Below, in pieces: positions 12,701-23,927 of a stretch of DNA of 64,000 bases. Both the position numbers and the translations under genes were made by a program. The notes below the pieces were generated by a model, which saw only the letters and a program-made list of their open reading frames with translations, did no database searches and was not told the origin of the DNA. Numbering within the stretch: the stretch's first letter is position 1; each line of letters begins with the position of its first letter. This stretch comes from Amoebophrya sp. A120 (taxonomy: Eukaryota; Sar; Dinophyceae; Syndiniales; Amoebophryaceae), in NCBI GenBank assembly GCA_905178155.1, contig CAJINV010000001.1, positions 920,637-984,636 of the forward strand, written 5' to 3'.

Positions 12701-13879
12701 CTTCCCAGGCGAAGTGCAGCAGCTGCGGGGTGATCTGCGGGATCTGGGGATCATTCACCGGGTCCTTCTCCAGCCGGTGGATCAGCTCCCACAGCGGCAC
12801 CGGGTCCAACCCCTCGGATTCGAAGTGGGGCAGCCGATCGTGGGTCGCCAGGGTATCAAATGCAAAGCATGTTGTCTGGGTCTGGAAGATAATCGCAACA
12901 TTTCGATCATGCATCTCGCGGACCACGCACCTGGTCTGGAATACACACAGAAGCATCACAGATTCATTTTGTGGGTGGACCTTCTCTAATCTCTATGCCT
13001 CTCACTCATGAAAAATACGCCTTTCGCTTGGCACAAATAAGTGGGTATCTTTTGCAAGTCATACAACAAAGATTGATCCTGGTGTTTTCGAGAGTTTGCA
13101 TGACAAGCTCCATCCTTCCAGACCCAGACATATAATTTGCACAATGCATACAGGGCATCGTAGGCATATACACACTCCTGCAGGTTCTCTAGAAACCGCT
13201 CCCAGTCCGCGTCCTCCTCCTCCCCGGGCGTGTGGTAAAAGTCGTGCATCACCAGCCCGGGCACCAGGTCCAGAAACGGGGTTTTGTTGGAATTACCCAG
13301 GGTATCCGTCGGTGACGGGTCGGCGCCGCCGCCCCCGACGGCGGTGGTGGTAGAAGCTGCATTCGGAAGTAGATTACTGGCACCACCACCTCCAACCGCG
13401 CCCGGCACGTTTACCACCACGTGCTGCGTAGCTCCTCCTGCGCGCTTGTGAAGATCGGGCACGACTGACCGCGACTTTTCGCAGAGGGACTGCACGCTGT
13501 CGCGGCGGGATATCATCGCGGGAACGGAGTGCTCCAGAGTGCAATCCGTTGAGAAGGAGGTGCTTTTTCGCAGCGGGTTGCCGCCGGGCAAATCGTCCAC
13601 GCCAATGGCGGGCGCCGGCCCGGTTGAGATCCGCGGGCCCGAGGTAGTTGTAGTTGTGCCAACCACCGGTGGCAGCGAGAGTGGCGCCGCGAGACTCGCA
13701 GAGAGTGAACTCGCGAGAGTGGCGTCGCGAGAGGGCGCCGAGAGTGAATTATCCTCGCCATCCTCGCAGGACGGGCTCGCCGACGTCCCAACGTCAGCTA
13801 CCCAGCGCTGTGCTTCCTCCAGATCCGTACTCGCGCTGTTGCTCCCTGAACCGTCCAGACTGATGTCCCACTTCTTCAT
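6719..13879 (-). CDS. SLOG (LSDAT/TRPM-type) domain protein with DUF4231-like 2TM units, 15 exons
   Basis: Exons: 13879-13151, 12853-12457, 12149-11993, 11736-11300, 11136-11000, 10719-10244, 10077-9879, 9571-9506, 9285-9104, 8623-8143, 8027-7964, 7748-7654, 7517-7297, 7043-6995, 6849-6719. Thirteen of fourteen introns are introner elements; all thirteen keep frame when excised with one 5-bp copy. Only the 7653-7518 intron looks conventional (GTGTCT...CAAG). After a Ser/Gly-rich N-terminus, two stretches resemble the SLOG fold that binds nucleotide ligands in TRPM channels: NIWVVVDRTDSTKSS and GKPTVILLNTGGVAQSFGSL. Two 2TM units follow. The first (GWFGAFFSVYFSVH, FLLIIPIVAGALGAYV) is followed by KWGATYTAAGQIVSEIYKFR; the second (TLGILVTASGTFLAAI, WVVFTVTLATSISNI) is followed by SLNQAIRDLRSV and VEKRTVEKR. 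This is the shape of DUF4231/SLATT proteins. I infer a membrane-bound sensor or pore. Domain names rest on pattern recognition, not a search. Confidence 0.6.
6850..6994. mobile_element. Introner-like element, family E
   Basis: Ends TATGCAGTGCC and CACAGGATA. The arms pair across GTGC(C)AA(G)AAAGTAT / ATACTTTTGCAC. Perfect duplication GATCA. It separates exons 14 and 15 of the SLOG/2TM gene, and excision gives ...RSVMILMDSL in frame. Confidence 0.85.
7044..7296. mobile_element. Introner-like element, family A
   Basis: Ends TATCAACTGC and TCCATA. The arms carry TGTCTGGGTCTGG and CCAGACCCAGACA. Perfect duplication ACAAC. The interior is closely similar, in inverted orientation, to the element at 46413-46664. 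Excision restores frame between exons 13 and 14. Confidence 0.9.
7749..7963. mobile_element. Introner-like element, singleton family K
   Basis: Ends TATGCAAGAAAG and CCTTGGATA. The arms pair over roughly 25 bases (AAGAAAGAAACTGTGTAAG against AAGGAAAAAACTTTGTTTG). Perfect duplication TGGTG. Excision joins EIHH to CENDN in frame. Confidence 0.8.
8028..8142. mobile_element. Minimal hairpin introner (115 bp)
   Basis: Almost the whole element is inverted repeat: AACACCCATCCACATCC against GGATGTGGATGGGTTT. Flanks GGTCC and GGTTC match at 4 of 5. Excision gives HVTRTIQRTSK in frame in the SLOG/2TM gene. Confidence 0.85.
8624..9103. mobile_element. Introner-like element, family A, with internal insertion
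   Basis: Ends TATCAAATGC and GATCGATA; the right arm is altered (CAGACTTAGACATA). Perfect duplication TGTAG. Excision gives EIYKFRCHV in frame. The element is nearly twice the usual length because of a GC-rich insert at about 8812-9024 (listed separately). Confidence 0.85.
8812..9024. mobile_element. Insert inside an introner, flanked by 10-bp direct repeats
   Basis: ACAGAGTTCA occurs at 8802-8811 and again at 9015-9024, bounding about 203 bp of GC-rich DNA unlike introner interiors. The homologous element at 41427-41679 runs through this point without the insert. This looks like a secondary insertion with a target duplication. No coding capacity or terminal repeat was recognised. Confidence 0.5.
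9286..9505. mobile_element. Introner-like element, family G
   Basis: Arms GAGAGTGCACAACTCCCCCT and AGGGGGAGTTGTGCACTCTC; ends TGTGAG and CTCATA. Perfect duplication CGCAC. Excision gives VARECAGDQ in frame, between the two membrane segments of the first 2TM unit. Confidence 0.9.
9572..9878. mobile_element. Introner-like element, family H
   Basis: Ends TATGGAAGCGTCAGG and CCTGACACATCCATA; the arms pair over about 35 bases. Perfect duplication CATGA. Excision gives LLQLMLGWF in frame. Sister copy at 12150-12456 in the same gene. Confidence 0.9.
10078..10243. mobile_element. Introner-like element, family E
   Basis: Ends TATGAATTGCAAAAGCATCG and CACAGGGTA. Perfect duplication GCAAC. Excision gives VVDGLREGP in frame. 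Confidence 0.85.
10720..10999. mobile_element. Introner-like element, family F
   Basis: Arms TGCAAAAACGTCCCCACCCC and GGGGTGGGGACGTTTTT. Perfect duplication CGTGC. Excision gives MMRTHDGRRL in frame. The interior closely resembles 60423-60701 in the same orientation. Confidence 0.9.
11137..11299. mobile_element. Introner-like element, family A (short)
   Basis: Ends TATGCATGGC and GCATTTGATA; arms ATCTGGGTCTGG and CCAGGCCCAGA. Flanks ACTCT and ACTCC match at 4 of 5. Excision gives VPHEEYAPS in frame. Confidence 0.85.
11737..11992. mobile_element. Introner-like element, family A
   Basis: Ends TATCAAATGT and AATGCATA; arms CATGTCTGGGTCTGG and CCAGACCCATACAT. Flanks CGGTG and CTGTC are imperfect. 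Excision gives ALERTASCE in frame. Confidence 0.85.
12150..12456. mobile_element. Introner-like element, family H
   Basis: Arms GTGTCAGGATCGAAATCG and CGATTCTGACAC; ends TATGGGAG and CTTCCATA. Perfect duplication GTGCC. Excision gives LDFGTKHPC in frame. Confidence 0.9.
12854..13150. mobile_element. Introner-like element, family A
   Basis: Ends TATCAAATGC and CAATGCATA; arms TGTCTGGGTCTGG and CCAGACCCAGACA. Perfect duplication CAGGG. Excision gives AYDALATHDR in frame. Confidence 0.9.
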
Positions 13880-14831
13880 CTTCTGTTATATCTACACCAA
13901 CAGGAACGAACAGACAAGGACGAACCCGAATACTTTACTTAAGTTATATCTCTTCCAAGCCGTGGTCATGGGAAACAAAAATGTTGCTCGACAAAGAATA
14001 CTCGCGCGGCCTGATAAGTAGATCACTCGGCGCGAGCAGAGTTGATGTCCCCACAGCTGGGAAATCGCATGCTGTTTCACAGGACCTACAACAAGTGCCG
14101 CCGTCTCTCGCAGTCATCATCGATTTTTCGCAGAGGGACTAGTCGTGTTGAAGTGACTACTCGTGGTGAGGTGGCTAGTACTCGTTCCGACCTCCCTTGC
14201 AGGAAAGGCACTGCTCATGTTGAGGTATGAGGTGCCGCGTGCGGGTGCTGTTTAAGTAAAGTAGGAACACAAAAACAAACAAGAAGCGAGAGCACCTTCA
14301 AGCGTGTTTTTGTGCTGACGTTCATACTAGTTTTTTCAGTTTCATTGCGAACAGGCATACCAAAATGTCATCTTGATGGTTTTCATGCATTTTACATTTA
14401 CAACCTTGGAAAAAGCAAGCAAGAGATAAAAAAAAATTAGCATGACATAGTAAACGCCACGATTTCATTTCTGCGCCGGAAGCGGACGCAATGATGGAAA
14501 CATACATGGATGTGGTGGTAGTTTTTCGAAAACAGGTCGACATCGACATGGTCGACGCACCAAATCGCAGCCAAATATCCGCGTTCTAGTTGTAAATTGA
14601 TCAAGTTTTACATATTCATACTGTTCTACAAAACAAACCTGAGAGGAAATGTCAAAATTGCAATGTTCGAAAGATCGAAGAAAGCATGGATCAAAAATCA
14701 AAACGTGTACTCGTCTATGAAACAGGTTTGCAACAAGTACATTCAAAACGCAAATGCGCAAAAAAAAACAAAAACTCGACGGCTCTCCTCGTATCAAGCA
14801 GCATCCGCTTCCACTCCGTCTGTGCCAGCAT
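13880..14831. other. Spacer between the SLOG/2TM gene and the upstream multi-exon gene
   Basis: No reading frame with recognisable features. It contains the upstream region of the SLOG/2TM gene and the 3' flank of the next gene. Short A runs are present; no introner arms were found. Confidence 0.4.
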
Positions 14832-17800
14832 TCAATTCTCCGCATCTACGGCAGCTGCCGCAGGGTTGGCTACGCTAGTAGATGCAGCACAAGTGTGACC
14901 AGCGTCTGGCTTCTTGGTCGTCCCACCCTCGCTTCCGCTCTTTTCCTCGTCCTCGCAGTCGGCTTTCGCAGCAAAAATGCGCCAGGAACCGTCGACCTGC
15001 AAACACGATAGATTTATTTTCATCTCTTAATTTTTACAATAGCACTGCCTCTACAACTTGCCTTACTTCCGAGTCTGTTACAACTTACGTCAGGTACTAT
15101 TGACAACTCGATCGGTTCTGGTATTATTGCATCTAAGAACTACGTCCGGAATTCGCTATAATTCTTATCCAACAAATCACTGTAGTTTCTATCTGAAGAT
15201 ATCGTATTTAAGTGGAGATATGAAAATGTACCTGCTGTTTCTGTTGCACTTGAATGTCAGCGGGGAACTGCTTCACGAGCTTCCACAGCGGTACCCGACC
15301 GATCGCTTTCCAAGCCGCTTTGATTCCCGGTTCCCGCGTATCAAGTGTAAAAATGTCTGGGTCTGGAAGAGTCATGCTGTTTCTGCATGACACAGAAGGC
15401 CTGGCATGGAAGCTCTAGCATCACAGGTTTCGAGAAGCTTCCGCAATGCCGAATCCGCATGACAAATCCCTCATGTTGGTCACAGAAAGTGAGCAGCTTT
15501 TGCTGCCTATGCATCAGAGATTCTTGTGTGTTCTGAAATGCGCATCACAAGTTACTGTTACATCCTTCCAGACCCAGACATTTTTGCATTTGATACCGCG
15601 CAGCCTCTTCTCCTATCAAAATGAAGATTGACCCTGCAGCCCCAGAAGTGTAGGTATAAACAAGAAGAGTATATTTCTTTGCATTCGCAAAAGACCTTCA
15701 TCTGGTGCAATTCTCACGTGTAAAAGCGCAGGTGATACAACTCCTGCTGCTCTCGTATGTTTGTATAACACCAACGCATCAAATTTGCGATGCATAACAG
15801 CGAAAGTAGTACTTAAAGCTATGTAGCGCACAACACATACAGTATGGAGGGACACACTTGTCATACTCATGTTCGAGGCGAGGCACACTCCACTTTGATA
15901 TCCACCGTACAGGATTTCTGCTCGCGGGACAGGACGAAGCGCTGCGTCTCCATGGCAAGGCGCTGCATCCCTGGATTCGTCGTGCCACCGGTCGAGTAAC
16001 CTCCTGTCCGGAGGGCACGACCGGACGTCTCATTCACGATCGCTTCTTGATCATGACTATCACGACTAGCGCTTTTAACATTCTGCTCCGCCAGATTATG
16101 CGGTGAAACCACAGCCAGCTTCGTTGCGTATTCCGCGACGTCACCTTGCGGTACGAGCAGCGTTGGTGTGAAAACCGGCCTATCCGCCAGCTCCTCGTTT
16201 CCGCCCGGAAACCCGTTCTCGGATGTCCTCCGCGTATCATGTGGGAAAAAACCTGCAGCTGCACTTGGAAAACAAGATCAGAAGACCAACAGCCCATAGT
16301 AGAGAAATCCAGCACATATCTGTCACAGCGGATCCTACATATCAATTCAAGGAGGACATGCGAACGAAACCAAAATCTTGTTCATGTTCTGTACATCTCC
16401 CAAGATACACTGCGCTAGCTTTTTTCCAAAAGATACCGCAAACCTGAGACAGAAAGAACCTCAGTGCATCTAGAGGTCGTGTTTCCACCCGGCCCGGAGC
16501 TGTTCTTCTGCGGAGTCGCGTACTGGAGTTTGTCTTTGTTCGTAGAAGATGCCATTATTTGTTCGGTGGCCAATGTTGCGGATGTCGCACTATTCTTCGC
16601 GGCCCCGAAGTTGTTGTTGTACTGGTGCTGTTGCCACGACAAACCCCGATTCATCCTCCCACCGGTATTGTAGTTGTTCCAGGATGAACTACTACCAGGT
16701 TTGCCGCCACCGTAGTTGTTGTAATACGAAGATGTTGGAGGTGAAAACGCGCCACCGCGATTCCCATTCCGATGCAGCGCTCCGTGGTAATTAACATCAT
16801 CCGGCTTTGCATTTGTTAAAGATGTTGACCAAGTTGCATTATTAGTCGACGCTTGATATAGTTCTTCCCAGAGACGGCCCTGCATTGACGCAGTGGTCGC
16901 GGTGGACGCCGTCGGAGGTGCCGGCGCAACTTGGTTGTTGACGATCGCGAGGATCTCCAATGCGCGCCGTAGTGTACCAGGATCCGACAACAGGTCAGCG
17001 GGCACGTCCGTGGTGTGGTGTGCAGGGTCGGAAGCTAGGTCGGCGGGGGACGCGAGCTCTCTTTGGTACCTACCGTGTATCAAAGTGGGCGCAGGAGGTT
17101 TGGAGATTTCTTCAGACTAATCCTACAATCGTGTCAGAAATTCGAAGTATGGCATCCTACATACTCTTGCGTCACTCGTCGATTTTATTTCGAGTCCTTT
17201 GTACAAACTTTTGCGAAACTCACATACCTATACCTCTAAATCCAAAACCAAAGATTGATAGAACTTTCTATACCATGCTGGAGATTTTGCAGCACTAATT
17301 GCCGGACGCTCAGATTTCGTATCTCGGCGCTCCCAGCAGTCTTGTGCCGCTTTCTGAGATGCCCCGGGCCGCAACCACGCCTGATCATCTCGCTCGCGGC
17401 CTAGTCGTGCGACAGTAGTTCCATTCGTGTACAAGTTTACTATTTCTTCTTGCACACTTGGAGGCGAGAAGAACTGCGGCGGCGTTGTATTCCCCTGTAG
17501 TGCGTCGCTCGTTTCGAATGCATTTGACGAAGCGGGCACAACTTTCTCGTCACCCTTCAGTAAAACAGCGTCGCTTCGTGCAGAAACCGTTGCAGCGCTA
17601 CGCGGATCCGTTGCGAGTCGGTACGCGATTTTCATCACGCCGGAGGATGTAGTGGTCCGCTTGCTGGGTGTAGCGTTTATGGCGCGCGCAGGCTCGGTTT
17701 CGTGAGGAGAACGATCGTTTTGATCGGCCATCTTTGCACTACTGACCATCTCCACCTCGCACAAATTCTGCAACGCAGTGTCCAAACACGAGAAGCCGTG

Positions 17801-18441
17801 ACGCCGGAGAAAGGAAGACAAGAACGGAAACCGGTGCTCGTACTTGGGGTCCGACTGGTACTGCGCCCTGTTTCGAATGAATAAAGAACTTTTTTCACCA
17901 CATTTCTATCGGCCGCCTTCAGGACGAGGTGTGGAAAGCCACTGGAAACTACACTCACTGACTTACAGCAAAAGCACCAAGAACTGCCATGCAGACCAAA
18001 TTGAAACTTTTCACACGAAAAGCAAAAGAAAAACATTTCTAGATACGGATGAGATACACAACTAACACTATCCTCCAGTTACCACAGATCCGCGATCGCA
18101 TTGGAGCTCACGCACGTTTTCTCGGCCTCTTGCAGAACTGTGTGTACACAAGACACAAACAGGACAAAGTCTCCGCTTCGACTTTGCATTGCGGTTACCG
18201 CATCCCCCGAGCGCGAGACCAGCTTCTTACTGGTCAGGTCCGCCAACAATTCAAAAGGAGACATGGTCATGGTCTCGCCGAAGCGCGCCCGGAAGCGCAA
18301 CTCGATAGAGTCCAGGAGTGTGGCAATGCTCATGGGTCCGCCATACTCCACCAAAAGTTGGGCCACGCGCGCGCACTCCTCCTCCCGTTCAAGACCAAGG
18401 CCGGGTGGCAGGCGCTGCGGAGACTCGAAATTGTCCGGCAT
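14832..18441 (-). CDS. Multi-exon hypothetical protein with Asn/Gly/Ser-rich middle
   Basis: Function not recognised, and exon ends are partly uncertain. The first ATG in frame is at 18441, though the frame stays open upstream. Visible pieces: a helical domain (VAQLLVEYGGPMSIATLLDS ... LLADLTSKKLVSRSGD) at about 18441-18180; a segment around 17870-17280 starting YQSDPKYEHRFPFLSSFLRR, then GFSCLDTALQNLCEVE; an Asn/Tyr/Gly/Ser-rich stretch at about 17060-16440; a segment at 16224-15890; a short exon beginning near 15627 that runs into an introner (15339-15595); then REPGIKAAWKAIGRVPLW ... VDGSWRIFAAK and a stop at 14832. Small helical units with a final GSWRIF loosely recall LOTUS/OST-HTH RNA-associated domains, a weak guess. 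The stretch could hold two genes. The last intron is canonical (CAG|GTACAT ... TTGCAG|GTCGAC). Confidence 0.45.
15339..15595. mobile_element. Introner-like element, family A
   Basis: Ends TATCAAGTGT and ATTTGATA; arms TGTCTGGGTCTGGAAG and CTTCCAGACCCAGACA. Perfect duplication CCGCG. Excision gives EEAAREPGIK in frame. Confidence 0.9.
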
Positions 18442-18541
18442 TTTACTTATTGGTTCCCAGGATAAGAATTTGTGGGGTTTGGTGTGCGCGTCCCTTTGCC
18501 GAACGTCCAGCTCTTCCCACAGCGACAAAAGAGCTTGCAAT

Positions 18542-19689
18542 AAATATTAAAATACGCAGAAAACTACAACTCAAAGACAAGAACCTCTCGTGACAACCAG
18601 AGCCACATCATGTAAGAACGGCGGACTGTTTAGTCGCCACAATTTGGTCACAACGACGTGGCTTCAATAACTGCAAATCGGGGGCGAAACCGACACCGAC
18701 AGTGGTAAATAAATGGATGACCGGCTATGTGTAGTTGTTACGTGTGCGAGTGCGTTTTAAAGTTCTAATTGTGTAAATGACAGATCTGAAAAGCTCAGGT
18801 TGTATCGTTTTTCGGATGCACCTATGTTAAGACCAACATCGACACGTCTTTTCTCCTGAACCTTGTCCAGGAGATCTACCTAAACGGAGTTTTGCAGAAT
18901 CTCCACAGATTCCTCCTCATGAAGCACTTTGATTTTTTCTCTCCTCGTCAGACGCGTCGACACGACCATTTTGATTTTTCACTGTCCACGCCCACCGAAC
19001 TTACTTGCACCGTCTTTTATTCGGACCACTTTGCCCTTCAACAATGCTGCTTCACTGAGTTCAACAGAGCAGTCACAGCAACAGACGAGACACCAACAGC
19101 AGGATTACAATAGAGAAAAACCCAGTGAAGCAACCGACAATGGACCGACTACACAAAACCTTTATTTTTGAGCCGTCATCACCGTTTTCCAGCAACCGAG
19201 ATGAAGTTACATGTTACCCCAGAACTTCTTCGCCCACATGGCAAGCAACGGCAGAAAAGCAGCTCGCTGGAGGGTCTCGACGTTGAGACCAACTGATCAC
19301 ACTTCATCGCAACTGGGCAGTGCGCCCGACCTTTAGATACTTCATATTTCCTTCGAATCGGTTGAAATCCACGAAACAATAGTCTTGTATCACAAGTACG
19401 TAGCACGACGCACAATCTTCGGAAAAAAAGTCAGGGTTACGCTGGTAGAAATAAGAAGAGAGGGCTAAATCTTTCATGTTTGAAATATCCAAACTTCGAA
19501 ACAGCGACCGACAGCACTAGAGAATAACGACAAGTTGAAACCATCATGCTATTCGTTATCTCATCGTGGTTTCAAACTTTTTTAAACATCCTAAATGAAG
19601 CAAGGAGTTCGCGGAACAAGCTGTTACACGCTCGAAGCCACAGTCCGTGTACATCATTTCAGCTTTTCCGTCCCGACCACACAGTTCGC
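18542..19689. other. Gene-poor spacer
   Basis: Short frames on both strands, none with recognisable features or exon-like splice junctions. Presumed flank of the genes on either side. Confidence 0.35.
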
Positions 19690-19694
19690 ACCTT

Positions 19695-20881
19695 ACTTCA
19701 TCAAGTCGCGGTTGGTGTAGCGCATGGGTCCGTGGTGGATGACGTTGACGTGGTCATGCCCCAGATGTCGTGTGCAAAAACGTCCCCATTTCCACAAATG
19801 TACGAGAATCAGTACCTATGACATGCAGATCTGCAATGCTGAATACGTTTATTGTTTCTCATGCGCAGCTTCATGAGAAGCATGTGGTTTTTAAATCAGG
19901 CTGAGCTGGCCTATTTGTGATACAACAGCAGTAGCCAGGTACGGGCACGTTCCGCGCTAAAACAACTGCTAATCATGCGCAAAAAAAGGAGAACTCGATG
20001 ATTTCTTTAGAAGTACAAAATTCTTGCCGCTTTGACTGTGGGGTTGTAGGGACGACGTTTTTTACTCAGGGTACCGGCTGGTAGTTGTTCTCCTCGTCAT
20101 TCGCGTCCTCGAGCGCCAAGTCCTCCCCCGGGTACACGTTCGAAAAAATCCTCGGGAAAAACAGCTAGAACATGCACAACGTTCATCTTGCTAACGCTGC
20201 ATTCCATCAATTGTACGGTAGTGGTACTCCTACTAGAAGTACATATCCGCATTACAAAGAGGACAACGCGCAACCTCACTCCGAGTTGTGCGCAAAGAAA
20301 TTCTCTCTGCGCAAACCGAGCACCAGGCTGGTTTAGGGCGCCTCATGCGTGATAAAAATCATTTAGACGACAGTCGTCTGAGAGATGTTTTTAGATCACG
20401 AATTCTTTCTCTTCATGGTTTTTTAGATTTGCAAGTATGGAAAAAATTCAACATTGGAGAGTACTACTCTTTTTCCCTGCAATAAAGTCCACGGGGTCCA
20501 TGTCCGCGTTCTCGACGGCGTCCAGGTCCATCTCACCGGTGCTCTCGTCGATCATACTGGCGTATGGAAAACCTAAATTTCCTTCCTCGAGTCGGAACGT
20601 AGAGGAACCAGGCGAAACCAATTTAGGGCTACGAGTGTAGTAAGTAGTAAAAGATCCAACATGACCCGCAATGCAAGCTCAGTAAGAGTACGACGATCTC
20701 ACAACATCTTTTTGACAAGCAAAAGCCCCCCAAAATGGTACACTTTCTGGTACGCAACGATCATCCGTGACAGGCGAGGAGAGAATTTATTCCATACTCC
20801 TTGCTGGGCCTCCTCCTCAACCGTGATGCCGTCCGGGTCCTCGCGGTCGCGTATGGACAAAAAAAACGCTGGCTTCGCCAT
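19695..20881 (-). CDS. Small acidic protein, three or more exons
   Basis: Function not recognised. Exon-like pieces: about 20881-20790 (ATG; FFLSIRDREDPDGITVEEEA), about 20560-20480 (MIDESTGEMDLDAVENADMD) and about 20150-20074 (VYPGEDLALEDANDEENNYQ). An introner at 19766-20073 follows, then a last exon ending GHDHVNVIHHGPMRYTNRDL-MK with a stop near 19695. Excision of the introner joins NNYQP to GHDHVN in frame. The two upstream introns are not fully resolved: simple GT-AG choices leave the frame one base off unless an alternative donor is used. The protein is strongly acidic. It may be the 3' part of the secreted-protein gene starting at 22206. Confidence 0.45.
19766..20073. mobile_element. 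Introner-like element, family F
   Basis: Left arm TGTGCAAAAACGTCCCC; right arm eroded to ACGTTTTTTACTCAGGGTA. Flanks CCAGA and CCGGC are imperfect. Excision restores frame in the small acidic gene. Confidence 0.7.
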
Positions 20882-21322
20882 ATTTCTTGTATGTCACTAG
20901 GTTTCAAACTTGGTAGACACGGAAAAAAGCAAAATACCTACATTCACGGAGATGAACAAAAAAGAAGTACTTATACTGATGCTGCCCCTCACGCAGAGAG
21001 ACAATACTAGACAATACTAATGTACGTATTGTCTTTTCGGTATGTTTTTTCTGTGTGCACTAAGTCCAAATACGTTGTACCAGACACCATCATGACAAAT
21101 CAGCTTGGCCAGCGTGTTTTTGTCTGATACAATGCAACGAAAAAGCTGCGTCTCGGTTGGACTGGTTGATCTAAACACTCAACATGCAAGACACAAATGA
21201 ACTCTCGTCTGAAAACCCGCACGTAGTAATTCATCACGATTAATCACTCCATCATCGCGATCAATTTTACCTTTTCCTCAGCAAGGGGATTGCTTTTATC
21301 GCAACGCTTGCTCTTGTACTTA

Positions 21323-22206
21323 CAGTGGCACACTCTCGGAAATCCCATTCCTGATGACGCGCTGAAGTATTTCCATACGCGTCCGCGTTCTCGTAGTCCG
21401 GTTCGTACTTCGCCCAGGTATGCATGTGAAATCGTTCTCTCGTTTGTGCTTCGCGGCAAGCGACTACTTCTGGAAATCGCATCAAAAATGTCATTCTAAA
21501 CGTAGATCATTTTTTGCTGCATCAAAAATTATGCCCGTGACTGCAAAGAAGAATCTCGTCCACGAGATTGGATAGCTGTTGCAGAGGATGAAAAAACCAC
21601 AATTTCGTGTCTGCATGTTCGAGAAGCAGTATGACAAAAACAATTCGGCACATACTTCTGCACCCGGGTTTTCAGCTGCAGCGCTGTTTTGATTTTTGTG
21701 TTAGAATCCAAAAAATTTTATTTCATCCATGTGCGCTCCGCTTCATCCGAAAGTACTAGGGAAGTTCTGACCGTGCTAGGCCTCGGCCGTAGCGCATATT
21801 CGAGAAATTGAGACTGACCCTCGTCAAGCGAAGACATGCATCAGAGTCGCGGCTCAGTGTTCGCCCGATACTAGTGCCCTCTTCGTCACAGGTTCTTCTT
21901 CCACAATCTAAAAAATTTTGACGTCACTGGCCTGTGTTCTTTTCCTTTGCGGTCTGTTCCTTGGCATGTGCGTCTTCCTCTTCCACGAAATATACTGTTT
22001 TCTTTTCAATCTGCTTTATCTTTAAATTTCTTTATCTGGGAGGCTTTAATTCGGTCCTTCTTTCAGCAGCTTCGCACTATGAACAACTGGTGCGCATCCG
22101 CGAATTAAATAAAGCTGATAAGATAGAATTGCTATACGTACCTTCCACTCCGAGCAGCGACACGGACAGCACCGCCAAGCACAACGACAACAAAGACGAA
22201 CGCATT
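21323..22206 (-). CDS. Secreted protein, first two exons
   Basis: Exon 1 (22206 to about 22144) starts at an ATG and encodes a textbook signal peptide (MRSSLLSLCLAVLSVSLLGV) ending at GAAG|GTACGT. Exon 2 (about 21468-21323) follows a TTTCCAG acceptor and ends at ACT|GTAAGT. Both introns are canonical, and the join keeps frame (GVEEVVACREAQ). Exon 2 encodes a polar, aromatic-rich segment (HMHTWAKYEPDYENADAYGN ... RHQEWDFRECAT) with two Cys. The next exon was not found with certainty; the small acidic gene at 20881-19695 is the nearest candidate continuation. No family recognised. Confidence 0.5.
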
Positions 22207-22209
22207 TTT

Positions 22210-23900
22210 ATTTTTCTTATGCCTTCAGAGGCGAAACAACAAATGTCACCTGTGAGGAGGACCTAACTGAACGCCTTCGGCTTAATCTTGGACCAGGTGT
22301 GACACATGCAATTTTTTACGATGAAAATATCTGTTCAAACGGACATAGACAAGGAAGAGGAACCAATACAAGAAAAAACTGGACTGCATTCATCCATGAC
22401 CATCGGGAGCATAAACTTCATCTTGGCTGTCGTCAGGCTAAACAAGCAACCATACAACGAAAAACGAACACCCCGGAACGACCCAAGAGAACATCACAGA
22501 GCAGCGGGAAGACCCCTTTCTCGTCGCTTGGAAATTTCCATAAAAAAACATGTATGAAACTGTGATTCAAAAAATTATCATCTCCGCATTTGCGCGAGCT
22601 TCTGCTTCAGTGGCGATAATTTCAATCACGGTTATCTTCAATACCTTTCTTTGATTTGCTAAAAGGCTGCGACAACTTTTATACGCGGTCGTGTGTCTTT
22701 CTACGAAAATGTAAATTCCAAATCAATCAACATATCTAAAAAAACGAAACTGTAACAACGTAAGTATAATATGGCCTTCTCCAATGTTTTCATATCTTGC
22801 TGGTAATTTGTGCTGGTTCATTCGCGAGGAAGCTCCCCGCAGATATGTGCCGACGCGGGTGTGCGACTGCAGAGTAAAATTTATGCCAGTTTCACCACGT
22901 TGCTGCAAGTGATTGACCCTTTACTTTTACTTTTAGCATTTTGGTGGAGGACAAATACATGTGTCCCACACCCTCCCCTCCATTTCGTACCCTGGACATG
23001 TGTGAAATAATGCTTGCATGAGGATGGAAAAACAAGGCGCGCACTTCCGCGCTGGTCGAACGGTCTTCGGTCTTGGATCGGGAGTCGCGCACCCAAGGTG
23101 GCGGGAAATTGATCAAGGCCATACACTATGCTTAGGCTACCTCACAAACAGTTTCGGCTGAAGAAAGTTCGAGTTGTACTACAAAGCCTCAGATTACCAT
23201 TAGTTGCGGTCGCCCACCTCTACAAATGTCTGCGGCCGTATCTGGTGCGACACTCAACACTACGACTGCTAATGCCTGCGATAGAAAATACTTCTTCCGA
23301 CATGCTCTCCGAATTTTCGACAAGTATCTTCGTTACAGATCGGAAGGTGCATAGGTCGCATATCTGGTGGCACGCCGAAGAGCCTGCACCCCTACTGCAT
23401 CATGATCATAAAACCGGTAAAAAATGAGGACCGTACACGACACTTGAAAAAGGCGGACGGACCACATCCGGAGCTATCGAAAGGGATTTCTCTTGCGTTT
23501 GCGGCGATTGCCGCTACATGATTGGAGCTGTAGCTGCAACATATGAAAATCACCACACACAAATCGAGCCCCATCAGCAGCATCGACGACGACGACGGAG
23601 GCGCGTCGGACAGAAAAACTCTGTGGTCGCTCATACAAACTTCCTCGACCCCTACGTGGTACAGTGTCCTTTGCAATATGCATTCATGAATGCCTAAGAG
23701 AGCACTAGCACGACTTCTGTACTTGTTGTATGAGCATCTTAGACAAAGCACTGCTACAGTTGCGCCATTTAAGTACTTACGACCCTGACGATGACACATG
23801 ATACCAAATTCCATTTGGGGATCACACTATCTGCAACTCCATTACATTTGACCGATCCAACACAGAGTAACACCGAGCATAGATACGACTGTGGGGATAG
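22210..23900. other. Gene-poor spacer
   Basis: Contains the upstream region of the secreted-protein gene and scattered short frames on both strands (for example 23128-23427 plus and 23392-23814 minus), none with domains, signal peptides or clear splice junctions. No introner arms seen. Confidence 0.35.
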
Positions 23901-23927
23901 TCGGTAATTACCGGATTTTTACCGCTT

